Shown piece after piece: positions 5,510-5,646 of a DNA stretch of 5,646 nt (the stretch's first letter is position 1; every line of letters begins with the position of its first letter). The notes beneath the pieces were generated by a model that ran no database searches, was not told where the DNA came from, and worked only from the letters and a program-made list of their open reading frames with translations. Origin of the DNA: Nitrospirales bacterium (GTDB lineage: Bacteria > Nitrospirota > Thermodesulfovibrionia > Thermodesulfovibrionales > Dissulfurispiraceae); contig JADLDZ010000183.1 of assembly GCA_020846375.1 (NCBI GenBank), positions 1 to 5,646 on the forward strand, written 5' to 3'. Both the position numbers and the translations under genes were made by a program.

Positions 5510-5646
5510 TCATGCTACAGTTTTCCTATGAACAGTCATATTATGGACCTGGCAGTCTGGATCGTTTTTCTCTGGTTCCTCAGGAACGTCATCTCCGTTC
5601 TCGTACAGATCTGTCGTCTTTAATCCCCCCTCTTTGACCTCAAACC
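5510..5646 (-). CDS. C-terminal end of an unidentified protein
   Basis: One minus-strand frame is open from the right edge to a TGA at 5512-5510, giving 44 codons. The translated tail is hydrophilic and acidic, with VKEGGLKTTDLYENGDD early in it and one Cys near the end, and no motif I recognise. GC at third positions is about 45 percent (20 of 44 codons), lower than I would expect beside the GC-rich neighbours, so the call is tentative. Orientation and position upstream of aconitase would suit the end of a co-directional gene, but nothing in the tail identifies it as isocitrate dehydrogenase or another TCA enzyme. The opposite strand carries a 31-codon hydrophobic frame that is best explained as a mirror of the acidic codons. 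Confidence 0.4.
   Translation of the reverse strand, partial: FEVKEGGLKTTDLYENGDDVPEEPEKNDPDCQVHNMTVHRKTVA

Noticed and set aside
5508..5533. The inverted repeat GTTCAT / ATGAAC with a 14-base centre as a terminator of the upstream gene.
   Set aside because: Six AT-rich pairs overlapping the stop codon and no T run after it. Too weak to support.
5528..5623. A 31-residue hydrophobic plus-strand peptide resembling a small membrane protein or toxin.
   Set aside because: It has no ribosome site, and its hydrophobicity follows from reading acidic codons (GAN) on the reverse strand.

Overview
The window is a compact bacterial stretch in which every convincing gene reads on the minus strand. Read in the direction of transcription (high to low coordinates) it holds: the last 44 codons of an unidentified gene (5646-5510), an Aquifex-type aconitase (5363-3420), a short-form citrate synthase (3423-2212), a 2-nitropropane dioxygenase/nitronate monooxygenase-like flavoprotein (1945-833), and the N-terminal 165 codons of a coiled-coil plus PAS-domain sensor protein that runs off the left edge (497-1). 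The genes are GC-rich and GC-ending codons dominate. The short aconitase class and the PAS sequence style fit an anaerobe or microaerophile of the Nitrospirota/Desulfobacterota/Desulfuromonadota kind. That placement is an inference from protein style, not a measured one.

The metabolic core is acnA-gltA. The aconitase stop and the citrate synthase start share an ATGA overlap, so the two enzymes that make citrate and isomerise it are almost certainly co-transcribed and translationally coupled. Aconitase has no visible Shine-Dalgarno sequence. Its start codon instead sits at the foot of an imperfect inverted repeat (5361-5403), which could be a leader hairpin or an operator. Its first usual iron-sulfur cysteine (the GSCTN position) is a serine, while the CxxC pair is kept.

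A 266-base gap (1946-2211) follows the citrate synthase. It contains a minus-strand TATAAT box, a perfect 12-bp stem-loop just downstream of it, and a weaker 8-bp inverted repeat. The flavoprotein gene therefore probably has its own transcript, with a structured leader and a GTG start. Its neighbourhood suggests a redox or nitronate-protective role near the TCA enzymes, but its substrate cannot be read from the sequence.

A 335-base gap (498-832) separates the flavoprotein gene from the sensor gene. It contains a strong-looking extended -10 promoter (TGGTATAAT) facing the sensor gene, with a TTGACA 21 bp upstream and an 8-base A tract in the spacer. An 8-base C tract lies early in the sensor coding region. 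Together they raise the possibility that the sensor is phase-variable.

I saw no tRNA, rRNA, CRISPR array, insertion sequence or clear new multi-gene system. The most unusual points are the aconitase ligand substitution, the start-codon inverted repeat, the leader hairpin, and the paired homopolymer tracts around the sensor gene.
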